Positions 1 to 7,786 of a stretch of DNA of 64,000 bases are shown piece after piece. The notes beneath the pieces are model-generated. The model saw only the letters and a program-made list of their open reading frames with translations, ran no database searches and was not told the DNA's origin. A program made the translations under genes and the position numbers. Location of the stretch: the NCBI GenBank assembly GCA_027067855.1, contig JAMOUX010000013.1:1-64000 (forward strand), given 5' to 3'. The DNA comes from Candidatus Fermentibacteraceae bacterium. Its GTDB lineage: Bacteria > Fermentibacterota > Fermentibacteria > Fermentibacterales > JCC-6. How positions within the stretch are numbered: position 1 is the stretch's first letter; each line of letters opens with the position of its first letter.

Positions 1-28
1 CGCGCTGTAATGTGCTGGATCGGAACGG

Positions 29-64
29 GTTTCAGAGAATAGCGACACGGAAAAGCGTCCGGTT
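29..64 (+). CRISPR. Putative terminal CRISPR repeat (array continues left of the window)
   Basis: Seen: bases 29-41 read GTTTCAGAGAATA. They can pair with bases 4608-4622 (TATTACTCTGCAAGT) of the tracrRNA candidate through about 13 base pairs, including two G-U wobbles, with two single-base bulges. The pairing ends directly before the first tracrRNA hairpin, as expected for a repeat/anti-repeat duplex. A 36-base repeat, the usual type II-C length, would run 29-64. Bases 1-28 would then be the end of a spacer. The site lies just beyond the 3' end of cas2, where arrays normally sit. Only one copy is visible, so the repeat end at 64 is a guess and the copy may be degenerate. Confidence 0.45.
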
Positions 65-107
65 CAGGCTTTCGGCCGGAAGCTTTTGAACGTTTTTTCC
101 GGGGAAA

Positions 108-461
108 TCAGAACAGCATGAGCTGTTCCGGTTTTTTCTCCTCCGGTTTTCTTTCCTTGACCTGCCGCCGTCCCGAGAAGGTGAGCATATCTCCGAACTG
201 CTTGTCCGTCACCATGCATACCCGTACTTCCCCTTCCGGGGGCAGCGCGAGGGCTATGTTGTTAAGGACGGCTTTCGCCGCGTCCCGCGAGGGGCAGAAC
301 TTGGCGTACACCGAGTACTGGAGCATGGTGAACCCCCTGGAAAGCAGGTGTTTCCTGAAAGCGGCGGCCTTTTTCCTCTGGGACGGCTTCACCACGGGCA
401 GGTCGAACATCGCCATCAGCCACATTACCTTCATCCCCGAGATGCTTCTGTTGTAATCCAT
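108..461 (-). CDS. cas2: CRISPR-associated endoribonuclease/integrase subunit Cas2 (type II-C)
   Basis: Cas2 dimerises and bridges two Cas1 dimers in the complex that inserts new spacers. The 117-residue product has the Cas2 ferredoxin-like start, with the conserved Asp in WLMAMFDLPV, then KHLLSRGFTMLQYSVYAKF, a hallmark of type II Cas2. The C-terminus is a Lys/Glu-rich tail ending in EQLMLF. The start at 461 lies 8 bases after the cas1 stop. A second in-frame ATG at 434 (MKVMWLM) is equally possible and would give 108 residues. It is the last gene of a cas9-cas1-cas2 operon. The longer open frame reaching 812 is only antisense-like read-through across cas1 and was not used. Confidence 0.93.
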   Translation of the reverse strand: MDYNRSISGMKVMWLMAMFDLPVVKPSQRKKAAAFRKHLLSRGFTMLQYSVYAKFCPSRDAAKAVLNNIALALPPEGEVRVCMVTDKQFGDMLTFSGRRQVKERKPEEKKPEQLMLF

Positions 462-469
462 CCGGTCCG

Positions 470-1384
470 TTACCTGTCCAGAATCCTCTCCGCCACCAGC
501 TTCTCCGGAAGAGGCAGCGCCGCGTTTTCGCCGATGAACCTTTTCCTCAGCGCCACGCTGAGGGCGGACAGGGCGTCGAACACGGTTACGAGCATTCCGT
601 TCACGAGTATCCTCCTGGTGAAGACCGAGAGTAATTCGGCCTTTATTTTCCGGTCCAGGACGTGGTAAACAGGCTTGTGTTTTCCGCATATTTTCCACGC
701 CGTGTAGTCGACCAGGGGCCTGAACGGCTCCATCACGTCGCTCGCCAGGCAGAACGGGTTGTTCCTGTGGCGGTGGTTGATCCCGATGGTGGGATGCAGG
801 CCCGCTCCGCATACCGCCCTGGAAGCCATGGCGTGGAGTATGGAGTAACCGTAGTTCAGGAAGATGTTGGCGTCGTCGCCGTACCTGTCCCTCTTTCTTA
901 CCAGGCCAAGGCTGCTCCAGTATTTCTGGGCGGCGAATCCTTCCCTGTTCGTGGTGTCTCCGGAGCGCACGGCGGAGGCGACCGCGGCGAGGCCCGCGTC
1001 ATCTCCCCTTGTTTCCTTCAGTATCTCGGCCTGCCTCAGGATCTTGCATTTCACTATCTCTTTCCAGGCACGCTTGCGGACCGGCAGCGGCGCCAGGGCC
1101 TGCGCCCTGAAGAATTCCGTCTGCCTGGCGTTGCCGCTAAGGGGAAGGAACATTCCCGAGGGAAGGTGCCTGCCGTCGGTCACCACTACCGGAACGTTGC
1201 CCGCCGCAAGGGCGGAAAGCACGGGTTGGGTGACGGTTAGCCGGGCGTTGTCCAGGATGAGCACGGCCACGTCTTCCACGGGTATGGTTACGCCGTCAGT
1301 TCCTTCCAGGTCCAGCGCCACGAGGCCGTTCTCGTACCGTATCCTGCCCCCGGAGGAGGAAACGTCTATTATCCTGTCATGCAT
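470..1384 (-). CDS. cas1: CRISPR-associated endonuclease Cas1 (type II-C)
   Basis: Metal-dependent integrase of spacer acquisition. The 304-residue length is typical of type II Cas1. The expected acidic/His active site is readable: Glu148 in NREGFAAQKYW, His204 in GLHPTIGINHR and Asp216 in LASDVMEPFRP. The N-terminal beta-domain precedes an alpha-helical catalytic domain. The start overlaps the end of cas9 by 8 bases, so translation is coupled. No csn2 or cas4 accompanies it, which is what defines subtype II-C. Confidence 0.96.
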   Translation of the reverse strand: MHDRIIDVSSSGGRIRYENGLVALDLEGTDGVTIPVEDVAVLILDNARLTVTQPVLSALAAGNVPVVVTDGRHLPSGMFLPLSGNARQTEFFRAQALAPLPVRKRAWKEIVKCKILRQAEILKETRGDDAGLAAVASAVRSGDTTNREGFAAQKYWSSLGLVRKRDRYGDDANIFLNYGYSILHAMASRAVCGAGLHPTIGINHRHRNNPFCLASDVMEPFRPLVDYTAWKICGKHKPVYHVLDRKIKAELLSVFTRRILVNGMLVTVFDALSALSVALRKRFIGENAALPLPEKLVAERILDR

Positions 1385-4300
1385 TGGAATTCCTGAGTTC
1401 GCCGAGGGGGGTTATCGTGAACTTTTTCACGTTGGAAGTGCGCATGGAGTTTGGACGCTTGGTGAACCATTCTCCGGATGACTTTATTTCCTTTTTAAGC
1501 CTGGCGTCGTTCAGCCTTACGAACGACATCTGTTTTGTCTGGGGTACATCCCTGGTTATTACCAGTTCCCTTTTTCCCTTTATGTCCATCTCGAATACGT
1601 CGCCGCGTTGTACCGTCATAACGTACCTGGCGGTGGGGGTGTTCACCTTGTTCACCAGGGGTTCGCCGTTCATGAGGCGCCTTCGGGCTTCCAGGAGGGT
1701 GACGACTTCGCCGTCCCATTTTTTCACCTCGCCCCGTTTGTCCAGCACGGCGTAGATCATCATGTGGTGGTTGTTGCCGGGCACTACGTTGCGGGCGCGC
1801 CTGCCTTCTCCCACGCGTATCGTGTTCTGCTTGCGGATGATTTTCACCTTCTTTATGGGTATTCTTTTGGCGCCGTCCGCGCTCACTATTTCGGGAAGGT
1901 TTTCGCCGTTCCTGAACGCCCGCCTGGGATCGTCGATTCCGAGTTCGTCCAGCTTGCGGATAATCGCCTCGCGCACGCCCTTGTCCACCACTTTTGGAAT
2001 CTTGTTTTTTTCGAGGTTTTCAAGGGGTATCCTGACATGGCGGTACATGCCGGTTTTCCCGTTCACCTTGTGTTCGTATTCCTTCGAGTAGAAAGTCTCC
2101 TCGTGGAATGCTCCCCTGACTTTTCTCGGTATCTTGTGGGAGACCTTGATTTTGCCTATCACCCGCCTGACGTCCTCATCGAACGTATTCCATTTATCGG
2201 GCAGGATTCCCTTTCCCGTGCCGAAGCGGATGTAATCCCGGCGGTTTTCCAGTTCCTTGGCTATCTCGGTGAGTTTCTTCACCATTCCGGGGGAGGTCAT
2301 TCCAATCGCTATGGCGTCCACCGCGTGATGCCTGTGGTCGTTCCTGGTCTTTACGTCGCCGTCGTTAAGTATGCCGTTGAGGTTGTACGCGCTGCGTACC
2401 TTGTACGTCAGCCCTCCCGAAAGAACCTGGACGCGTTTCCTGCCGTCTATAGAAGTGACGGAGCCGCCGTACAGCATGCCGAGGTACGCGGCCGCTTCCT
2501 TCGCGGCGTACCTGGTGTCGTTCAGTTGCCTTTGCGTGAAATCGGCGAACCGGTCTTCGACTTCCTCGGGAGTCATCCTGAAGCGCCTGAGTTTTTCCTT
2601 GGCGAGCCGGCCGTTGAACTTTGCCACCCTGTCCAGTATCTCGTCGTACCGGGGGGTTCCGTGATAGGCTTCGTAAGGAGTGCGGTTACGCTTCACGTTG
2701 CGGTTTTCCTCGTGGTAGCACAGGGTCTTGTTCAGGAAGGAATCGTCGAGGGAACGGCTTCTGGGAATGATGTGCTCTATGTCGAACTGGGGATGCGGAC
2801 CGAAGAGTGTCCGGATCGAGATCGACCTTCCGGTGTACGGGCAGCGCCATCCGCATTCCTCGGCGAGAAGAACCTTCGTCGTATCGGTCCTGCCGGGAGT
2901 CATGCCGGGGAAGACGTCCCTTATTTTTTCGGCGGCTTTTTCCCTCTGTTTTTCCAGGTCCCTGTTCCTCTTTATTATTTCCTTCTTCCGGTTCGCCGAG
3001 AGCTTCATCTCCCTCGCCATCTCGAGGCGGATGATCCCGGGTTTGCCGTATTTCCTTATTACCGCGTTTACGACCCGCCTGAGTTCGGTGAGGCTGCGCT
3101 CCACCACCGGGTTCCGGAGATCGATGGACGACGTGTCGAGCCCGGGCAGCAATTCATGAACGATCCCGTCGGACTTGAAGGCTTCCGGGTATATTTCCTT
3201 TACCGCGCTACCGTATGACCATCCTTCCCGAAGCAGCGGAAGCAGCTTGCACAGGGCCTTGTAAGAAAGGTTGCAGTAATCTTCCGGGAGTTTGATATCC
3301 GCGAAGGCTTCGGCTTCTTCCTGTTCGAGGTTCCACTTTCTCATAGCCTTCCTCACCAGGGGTTCCCGCTTTTCGAAGGACCTGAGGTCGTGGAGGATAT
3401 CCTCCTTATCCCGGGGTGAGAATTCGTTCCACGAGTCACCGAAAACGGCGAGCAGGCTTGAAAGCGTCTTGTTGCCTTTCAGTGTTTTTTCTCCGCCGTC
3501 CTCTATGGTGAACTTGGACCCCTTCGGCAGGCCCAGGAGTTTCTTGGCCTTGGAAATTTTGATGTTGCCGTGCCTGTCGAGATCGCCGGTTTCGCCCATC
3601 ATCACCCGGTAGAGATTTTCCCACTCTTCGGCGCTGAGTTCCCTTAATTCCCCGTCCGGCTCTATTACCTTCAGGTTGGTAATGGTTTGCAGAATACGGA
3701 ATTCCTGGGCTTCGAACCTGTACCACGGGCATCGCCTCTTGTTCTTCTCCAGGGCGCAATGGCCGATGAGGCTTTTTACGCTCTTGAGTTTTCTCTGGAA
3801 GAATATCGCTTTTTCTATTGACTTTCTCAGGTCGGGAGTTACGAGATGCGGGTGATTGTTCATGATGAGATCGAATTCATGCCTGTACATGTCCCTGGAA
3901 GTCCATAATCCGCGTATCCTGTCGCGTGTAGGGTCCCTGTAGGCGAAGTATTCCCCCAGGGTTCGCGCCCCGGTTTCCTCCATCTTTCCGCGGAGTTCCG
4001 ATATGCCCTGCTTGACCTGTCCCAGTTCCTTTTCGTCCACCAGGGATTTCCTGTTGCTCCAGAACCCCCGTCTCTGGGCGAGGTGGTAAACGGCCCTGCC
4101 GAGGAGGTGGGGAGGAAGCTTTCCGTTTATGGCCAGCGCCCGCAGGAAGTATGGATACGTATGGGCGAGGACCTCCCTGGAGGGACGTTCCCCTTCGGGT
4201 ACGGCAAGGCAGAACTTCCGTACTTCGGCGTCCAGGTCCAGGATTATCTTCTCTATATCGTCACCTTCGGGAAGCAGACCCGCCCTCTGCAGGATGTGCT

Positions 4301-4559
4301 GGAGTTTCAGCATTCTTCTCCTGCGACGGTCGAGGTTTCGCCTGATGAGTCTCTTGGCCCGCCTTTCGGCGCACCTGGACGTGGCATTGCCCGTGGAGAT
4401 GTCCCCGTCCATGCCCGCCTCGAATATTCTTACCCCCGCGTCCGTTATTCCGGTGACTTCCCTGGAATCCGCATCGTATCCAAGGAGGGCCCAACCCACG
4501 GAGTTCGAACCGATGTCGATTCCAAGAATCATATCGTCTTTGAACACGTACCCCTCCAT
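1377..4559 (-). CDS. cas9: CRISPR-associated endonuclease Cas9, compact type II-C
   Basis: RNA-guided double-strand DNA nuclease. At 1060 residues it is in the compact II-C size range. RuvC-I is ILGIDIGSNSVGWAL with Asp15. An Arg-rich bridge helix follows (RCAERRAKRLIRRN, about residues 62-75). RuvC-II has Glu513 in IRLEMAREM. HNH has His596 in FDIEHIIPRSR, and RuvC-III has His745 and Asp748 in RHHAVDAIAIG. All catalytic positions are present, so the protein should cut. The second ATG (residue 10, MILGIDIG) is an alternative start, and neither start has a clear ribosome site. The gene heads the cas operon and diverges from the tracrRNA candidate across about 50 bases. The PAM-interacting C-terminal region (about 850-1060) cannot be assigned a PAM by eye. 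Confidence 0.97.
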   Translation of the reverse strand: MEGYVFKDDMILGIDIGSNSVGWALLGYDADSREVTGITDAGVRIFEAGMDGDISTGNATSRCAERRAKRLIRRNLDRRRRRMLKLQHILQRAGLLPEGDDIEKIILDLDAEVRKFCLAVPEGERPSREVLAHTYPYFLRALAINGKLPPHLLGRAVYHLAQRRGFWSNRKSLVDEKELGQVKQGISELRGKMEETGARTLGEYFAYRDPTRDRIRGLWTSRDMYRHEFDLIMNNHPHLVTPDLRKSIEKAIFFQRKLKSVKSLIGHCALEKNKRRCPWYRFEAQEFRILQTITNLKVIEPDGELRELSAEEWENLYRVMMGETGDLDRHGNIKISKAKKLLGLPKGSKFTIEDGGEKTLKGNKTLSSLLAVFGDSWNEFSPRDKEDILHDLRSFEKREPLVRKAMRKWNLEQEEAEAFADIKLPEDYCNLSYKALCKLLPLLREGWSYGSAVKEIYPEAFKSDGIVHELLPGLDTSSIDLRNPVVERSLTELRRVVNAVIRKYGKPGIIRLEMAREMKLSANRKKEIIKRNRDLEKQREKAAEKIRDVFPGMTPGRTDTTKVLLAEECGWRCPYTGRSISIRTLFGPHPQFDIEHIIPRSRSLDDSFLNKTLCYHEENRNVKRNRTPYEAYHGTPRYDEILDRVAKFNGRLAKEKLRRFRMTPEEVEDRFADFTQRQLNDTRYAAKEAAAYLGMLYGGSVTSIDGRKRVQVLSGGLTYKVRSAYNLNGILNDGDVKTRNDHRHHAVDAIAIGMTSPGMVKKLTEIAKELENRRDYIRFGTGKGILPDKWNTFDEDVRRVIGKIKVSHKIPRKVRGAFHEETFYSKEYEHKVNGKTGMYRHVRIPLENLEKNKIPKVVDKGVREAIIRKLDELGIDDPRRAFRNGENLPEIVSADGAKRIPIKKVKIIRKQNTIRVGEGRRARNVVPGNNHHMMIYAVLDKRGEVKKWDGEVVTLLEARRRLMNGEPLVNKVNTPTARYVMTVQRGDVFEMDIKGKRELVITRDVPQTKQMSFVRLNDARLKKEIKSSGEWFTKRPNSMRTSNVKKFTITPLGELRNSNA

Positions 4560-4577
4560 CCCGATTGAAGTAAAGAC

Positions 4578-4605
4578 TTGACATTGATGAGAACATGGAT
4601 AAAAA
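4578..4605 (+). promoter_or_regulatory. Candidate promoter of the tracrRNA
   Basis: TTGACA at 4578-4583 is a perfect -35 box. Sixteen bases further, 4600-4605 (TAAAAA) is a partial -10 box in an A/T-rich tract, and GATAAA at 4598-4603 is an alternative at a short spacing. Initiation near 4610-4612 would place the anti-repeat at the 5' end of the transcript. The region also has to hold the leftward cas9 promoter. Confidence 0.5.
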
Positions 4606-4607
4606 TA

Positions 4608-4698
4608 TATTACTCTGCAAGTCCTAGTAAGAACTTATTAGGTACGCAGGCAACGCCCCACGGGGTGACCATGGCCGTCTCAATGACGGCCTTTTTAT
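4608..4698 (+). ncRNA. Candidate tracrRNA with intrinsic terminator
   Basis: Guides Cas9 by pairing with crRNA repeats. Seen in order: an anti-repeat at 4608-4622; a hairpin with 8-bp stem CCTAGTAA/TTATTAGG (4623-4630 with 4635-4642, loop GAAC) in the nexus position; a short GC hairpin at 4654-4667; and a terminator GGCCGTC/GACGGCC (4673-4679 with 4685-4691) followed by TTTTT. This order of anti-repeat, nexus, hairpin and terminator is the standard tracrRNA layout. It lies divergently upstream of cas9 with no open frame across it. The exact 5' end is uncertain. Confidence 0.8.
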
Positions 4699-4747
4699 TT
4701 AACCGGAATAATCGTGCGCGGAGTCGGGAAACCCGGGAATATGAAAA

Positions 4748-4821
4748 TGGCTGGCGGGCAGGGATTCGAACCCCGATAAACGGATCCAGAGTCCGTTGTC
4801 CTACCGTTGGACGACCCGCCA
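4748..4821 (-). tRNA. tRNA-Gln (anticodon CTG)
   Basis: The minus strand folds as a cloverleaf. The acceptor stem is TGGCGGG/CCCGCCA, the discriminator is G, and CCA is encoded at 4750-4748. The anticodon stem ACGGA/TCCGT encloses the loop CTCTGGA with anticodon CTG, which reads the glutamine codon CAG. The T-arm contains GGTTCGAATCC. It has its own promoter just upstream. Confidence 0.95.
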
Positions 4822-4832
4822 GCGGAGCGATA

Positions 4833-4862
4833 ACTATAGAAAGCGGCCGGCGATAATGTCAA
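4833..4862 (-). promoter_or_regulatory. Promoter of tRNA-Gln
   Basis: On the minus strand TTGACA (4862-4857) and TATAGT (4838-4833) are separated by 18 bases. The -10 box ends about 11 bases before the first tRNA base, so the 5' leader would be only a few bases long. Confidence 0.75.
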
Positions 4863-4876
4863 GCCGGGTTCCGCCG

Positions 4877-5875
4877 TCAGGGCAGGGGAAGTATTTCGTA
4901 CTGCGCTTCCTTGAGATCCACGGTGGTGTCGGCCCTGGCGGGAACGTAGACGCTCTTCACCCAGGAACCCACCAGTTCTCCGTTCCGCTTGAAGTAGACC
5001 CTGAGCAGAAACTCACCGGAACCCAGTTCCAATTCGTTCACCCTGAACGGATTCAGAGTCACCGACGTAATGGGAACGGTATCCTCGCCGGAAGGTATGG
5101 CCAGTTCCGCCATCCAGCCGGGCACGGTGTTGACGATGGGCATCAGGACCAGGGTTCCGGTGTCGCGGTACTCCGCGGTAATGTTCTTCCTGGAAGGATA
5201 TTCGAAAGCCACCTTGACATATTTCACCGGCGGCATGCCCACTGTAACCGGCTGCCACTCTTCCCCGGTCCACACATCGATCCAGCGGTATAAGTTCTTC
5301 TCCACCCCGGGGAACCATCCCAGGACGGGCCTCGAGGGTATGCCCACGGCCCTGAAGGCCGCACACGTGAGTATCCACCTCTCCTCGGCGGAGGCTCTTC
5401 CCAGGGGAATTACCTGGGTGGGAGCCATGGGTTTTTCGCCGGTTTCATCGGTGAGGGCTATGTTGCTCCTGATTATGGCGGCTATTTCCCTGGCCGTTTC
5501 GTAGGGGGTGGGCTGCATAACCAGCCTTCTCTCCAGCCACGCGGAAAGGGGATACCGGTAAGCCGACAAGGGTTCGTCGGAGATTCTGTACTTCAGCAGG
5601 TATTCGTAGAAGACCTGCAGGGGGAGGTCGTCGTAGAAGTTGTTCCTGGTGGCCAGGGTGCCGAAGACGTGATCCTCCAGCACCGGGAACGTCATCTCGT
5701 CCCTGTCTTCGTCGGGAATGGTGAGAAACAGGTATTCGACGCACGAAAGAGTGTCACCCGAGTACTTGGTCAGGGCTTCACGCCAGAAACCGGCGTTCTC
5801 GGGGTACACTTTCAGAATGGAGTCCCGCTCGGAGGGCGACAAAAGCAATAACGCTGAAAGCACCAGTCCACTCAT
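4877..5875 (-). CDS. Exported transglutaminase-like protein, catalytic triad incomplete
   Basis: A 332-residue protein with a hydrophobic signal peptide (residues 1-14), so probably periplasmic or surface-exposed. Residues about 160-212 match the transglutaminase-like fold: Cys171 in WILTCAAFRAVGIPSRPV, then RWIDVWTGEEWQPV. In the family the second block is normally H-A-W followed by a P-V-D. Here Tyr196 or Arg197 stands in place of the His, and Thr211 in place of the Asp. The cysteine is kept while its two partners appear to be lost. This suggests a binding or scaffold role, or a rearranged active site. The gene is monocistronic and divergent from the next gene, and nothing nearby indicates a substrate. 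Confidence 0.7.
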   Translation of the reverse strand: MSGLVLSALLLLSPSERDSILKVYPENAGFWREALTKYSGDTLSCVEYLFLTIPDEDRDEMTFPVLEDHVFGTLATRNNFYDDLPLQVFYEYLLKYRISDEPLSAYRYPLSAWLERRLVMQPTPYETAREIAAIIRSNIALTDETGEKPMAPTQVIPLGRASAEERWILTCAAFRAVGIPSRPVLGWFPGVEKNLYRWIDVWTGEEWQPVTVGMPPVKYVKVAFEYPSRKNITAEYRDTGTLVLMPIVNTVPGWMAELAIPSGEDTVPITSVTLNPFRVNELELGSGEFLLRVYFKRNGELVGSWVKSVYVPARADTTVDLKEAQYEILPLP

Positions 5876-5930
5876 GGCATCCTTCCGTTCACTCGCTTAT
5901 ATAATAACTCATCAGGCGAGGGGAGAAAGG

Positions 5931-6281
5931 GTGAGAAAATTACTGCTGTCTTGGGCTGTGAACACGGTGGTATTACTCATCGTCTCGCTTCTGCTGGGGT
6001 CGAAGATGGAATACGAAGGGTTCCTGTCCCTGGCGGCGGCGGCTGCCGTCATCGGAGTCTCCAACAGAATTCTCGCTCCTGTCATCAACTTTTTCACCTG
6101 TCCCATCTACCTGCTGACGCTGGGTCTTTCCAGGTTCCTGGTCACCGGTCTTCTCATACTTCTAGCCGGCTGGCTCGTAAAAGGTTTCCAGGTCAGCGGC
6201 TACTTCTGGGCCGTGGTTGCCGCGGTACTGATATCGGTGACCACCGGCATACTGGAGGAACTGCTGAAGGGCGGCTCATAA
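5931..6281 (+). CDS. Small integral membrane protein, phage-holin-4_2/YvlD family
   Basis: A 116-residue protein with four predicted transmembrane helices (about 5-23, 30-50, 57-80, 88-108). The conserved segment NRILAPVINFFTCPIYLLTL is typical of the YvlD/holin-4 superfamily (PF04020). These proteins occur widely in bacterial chromosomes and their role is unknown; the phage-holin name is historical. The start is a GTG at 5931 with the purine-rich stretch GGGGAGAAAGG directly upstream. It is divergent from the transglutaminase-like gene, with a TATAAT at 5900-5905 between them. Confidence 0.82.
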   Translation: MRKLLLSWAVNTVVLLIVSLLLGSKMEYEGFLSLAAAAAVIGVSNRILAPVINFFTCPIYLLTLGLSRFLVTGLLILLAGWLVKGFQVSGYFWAVVAAVLISVTTGILEELLKGGS

Positions 6282-6285
6282 ACGG

Positions 6286-6981
6286 TCAACCGCCTTCCGC
6301 CGGCCTGATTATTCCCACGGGGGTTCTCGCGGTTCCCTGACCCAGGGGGTTGTCCCTGAGTATTTCCACCAGGAGATCCGTATCCAGGTTTTCAGGCCAT
6401 GTTCCCAGAACATTACCGCCCAGGTCGTTCACGTCCACCACCGCGGCGTTGCACCGGAACTTTTCAGCCAGGCCGCGGGCGACTCCCGCAGGGTCCAGGG
6501 GCGCCAGGCTGACCGCCCTGTCGAAGGGAGGGATGGTGCCCCTGGTGGGCCCGTCTATGGACCTCGCCAGGGGTCCTGCGATCCGGTAGAAGTCTCCCTT
6601 CCTTCCGAATAGTTTTCCCAGGGCGCCCACGATGGAGGCGAGGAGAATCCTGGGCGTTCCGCATTCGCGTAGGGCGCATTCCATCGTTTCGGGCATTCCA
6701 AGGCCGATACCCGCCGGTGTCTTCGTTACGAACCTGCTCAGCAGGCGGGCCAGGGGTCGGGGTTTCAGGACGCCCTCGTTGAGGAGGTAATATCTTCCCT
6801 GGCTTGCGCCCACCGCTTTTTCGCTGATGAAAAGGATATCGGCCGGGCGGGGGGATATCCCGGCCTCGCGCAACCCTTCTTCCACCGCTTCCGACAGGTC
6901 GTCGTCCCGGAGGATGAGACGGGTCTTCACCGGGATTCTTTCCCACTCGGACCCTCTTGCGGTGATGATTCTCTTCTTCAT
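6286..6981 (-). CDS. CofE-like coenzyme F420-0:L-glutamate ligase family protein
   Basis: A 231-residue protein of the CofE family (PF01996), which adds gamma-glutamate to coenzyme F420-0 using GTP in archaea and actinobacteria. The family motif is readable at 50-63 (LFISEKAVGASQGR), followed by GIGLGMPETMECALRECG. Many anaerobic bacteria carry CofE paralogs that are not tied to F420, so the substrate is open. The chosen ATG at 6981 begins MKKRIITARG; the reading frame extends further upstream but would run into the divergent gene. It ends 4 bases from the convergent membrane-protein gene. No other F420 gene is visible here. Confidence 0.75.
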   Translation of the reverse strand: MKKRIITARGSEWERIPVKTRLILRDDDLSEAVEEGLREAGISPRPADILFISEKAVGASQGRYYLLNEGVLKPRPLARLLSRFVTKTPAGIGLGMPETMECALRECGTPRILLASIVGALGKLFGRKGDFYRIAGPLARSIDGPTRGTIPPFDRAVSLAPLDPAGVARGLAEKFRCNAAVVDVNDLGGNVLGTWPENLDTDLLVEILRDNPLGQGTARTPVGIIRPAEGG

Positions 6982-7060
6982 AATAATAGAAATGCTTTCG
7001 CCGGGTTGAACATCGGGATGGAGTATGCTCAACCCGACCGGGCCGGGCAAGGGAGGAAAC

Positions 7061-7786
7061 ATGCAACTCGCCGAGGTCACCACGGAGGAAGTCGCGAAGT
7101 ACCTGGAGAAGAGGAAGCTGGTGCTGGTGCCCATGGGCTCCCTGGAGCAGCACTGGAAGGCGGCTCCCCTGGGCTGCGATACGATAATCCCGGTGAAGTT
7201 GTGCGCGGAGGTTGGTGACAGGACGGGTGCGGCGGTGGCCCCGGCCATCCCGTACGGGATGTCGGAACATCACATGGAATTCGCCGGTACGGTGAGCCTG
7301 GCTCCCGAAACCCTGGAACTCGTGGTGGCGGATGTCCTGGAATCGCTCTACGTCCACGGGTTTCGCAGGATGGTTCTGCTCAGCGGACACGGCGGCAACG
7401 GCCCTTCCGCGGAGAGGGCGATTCGGAGAGTATGTTCCCGCCGCGGCGGGCTGGATGCCAGGTATCTTCTTTACAGGAACCTGCCCGGCGCAGTTTCCAG
7501 GCAGAAAGAGCTGTTCTGTCCGGATCCCGGTTACCACGTCACCGTGACGGAGGTTTCCATGATATGGTACCTCCTGGACAGGGAAATTCCTGATTTTCCC
7601 AGGATAAAGTTTCCTCCGGAACCTTCCCGCGGCGAAGTTCGGGGCAGGCGTGAGTGGAAGCTGCGTTACCCGGACGGTGGAGCCGGGTCGGACCTGCGGT
7701 ACGTGTCGACGGAGAAGGGAGCCGAATTTTTCCGGTTCCTGGTGGAGAGTTTCTGCGATTACCTGGACGAAATGGAGGGAAACTGA
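7061..7786 (+). CDS. Creatininase-family metal-dependent amidohydrolase
   Basis: A 241-residue protein of the creatininase family (PF02633), which hydrolyses cyclic or formyl amides at a two-metal site. Visible metal ligands are Glu29 and His31 (GSLEQHWKAAP), Asp40, the GHGGN motif at 109-113, and a later His/Glu pair in GYHVTVTEVSM. The ATG at 7061 has a GGGAGG ribosome site 5 bases away; an ATG at 7025 is in frame but has none. The family includes creatininase, the mycofactocin protein MftE and archaeal ArfB of riboflavin/F420 synthesis, so the divergent CofE-like gene is suggestive. Its stop overlaps the start of the Fur-family gene. Confidence 0.82.
   Translation: MQLAEVTTEEVAKYLEKRKLVLVPMGSLEQHWKAAPLGCDTIIPVKLCAEVGDRTGAAVAPAIPYGMSEHHMEFAGTVSLAPETLELVVADVLESLYVHGFRRMVLLSGHGGNGPSAERAIRRVCSRRGGLDARYLLYRNLPGAVSRQKELFCPDPGYHVTVTEVSMIWYLLDREIPDFPRIKFPPEPSRGEVRGRREWKLRYPDGGAGSDLRYVSTEKGAEFFRFLVESFCDYLDEMEGN

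Noticed and set aside
108-812. Extended 234-residue version of Cas2
   Set aside because: The first half runs through cas1 in another frame and is low-complexity basic sequence. Cas2 homology begins only at the ATG at 461.
1608-3218. Open frame of 536 codons antisense to cas9
   Set aside because: It lies wholly inside cas9, whose motifs are intact. Its composition (runs of Val, Gly, His) is typical of shadow frames in GC-rich DNA, and it has no ribosome site.
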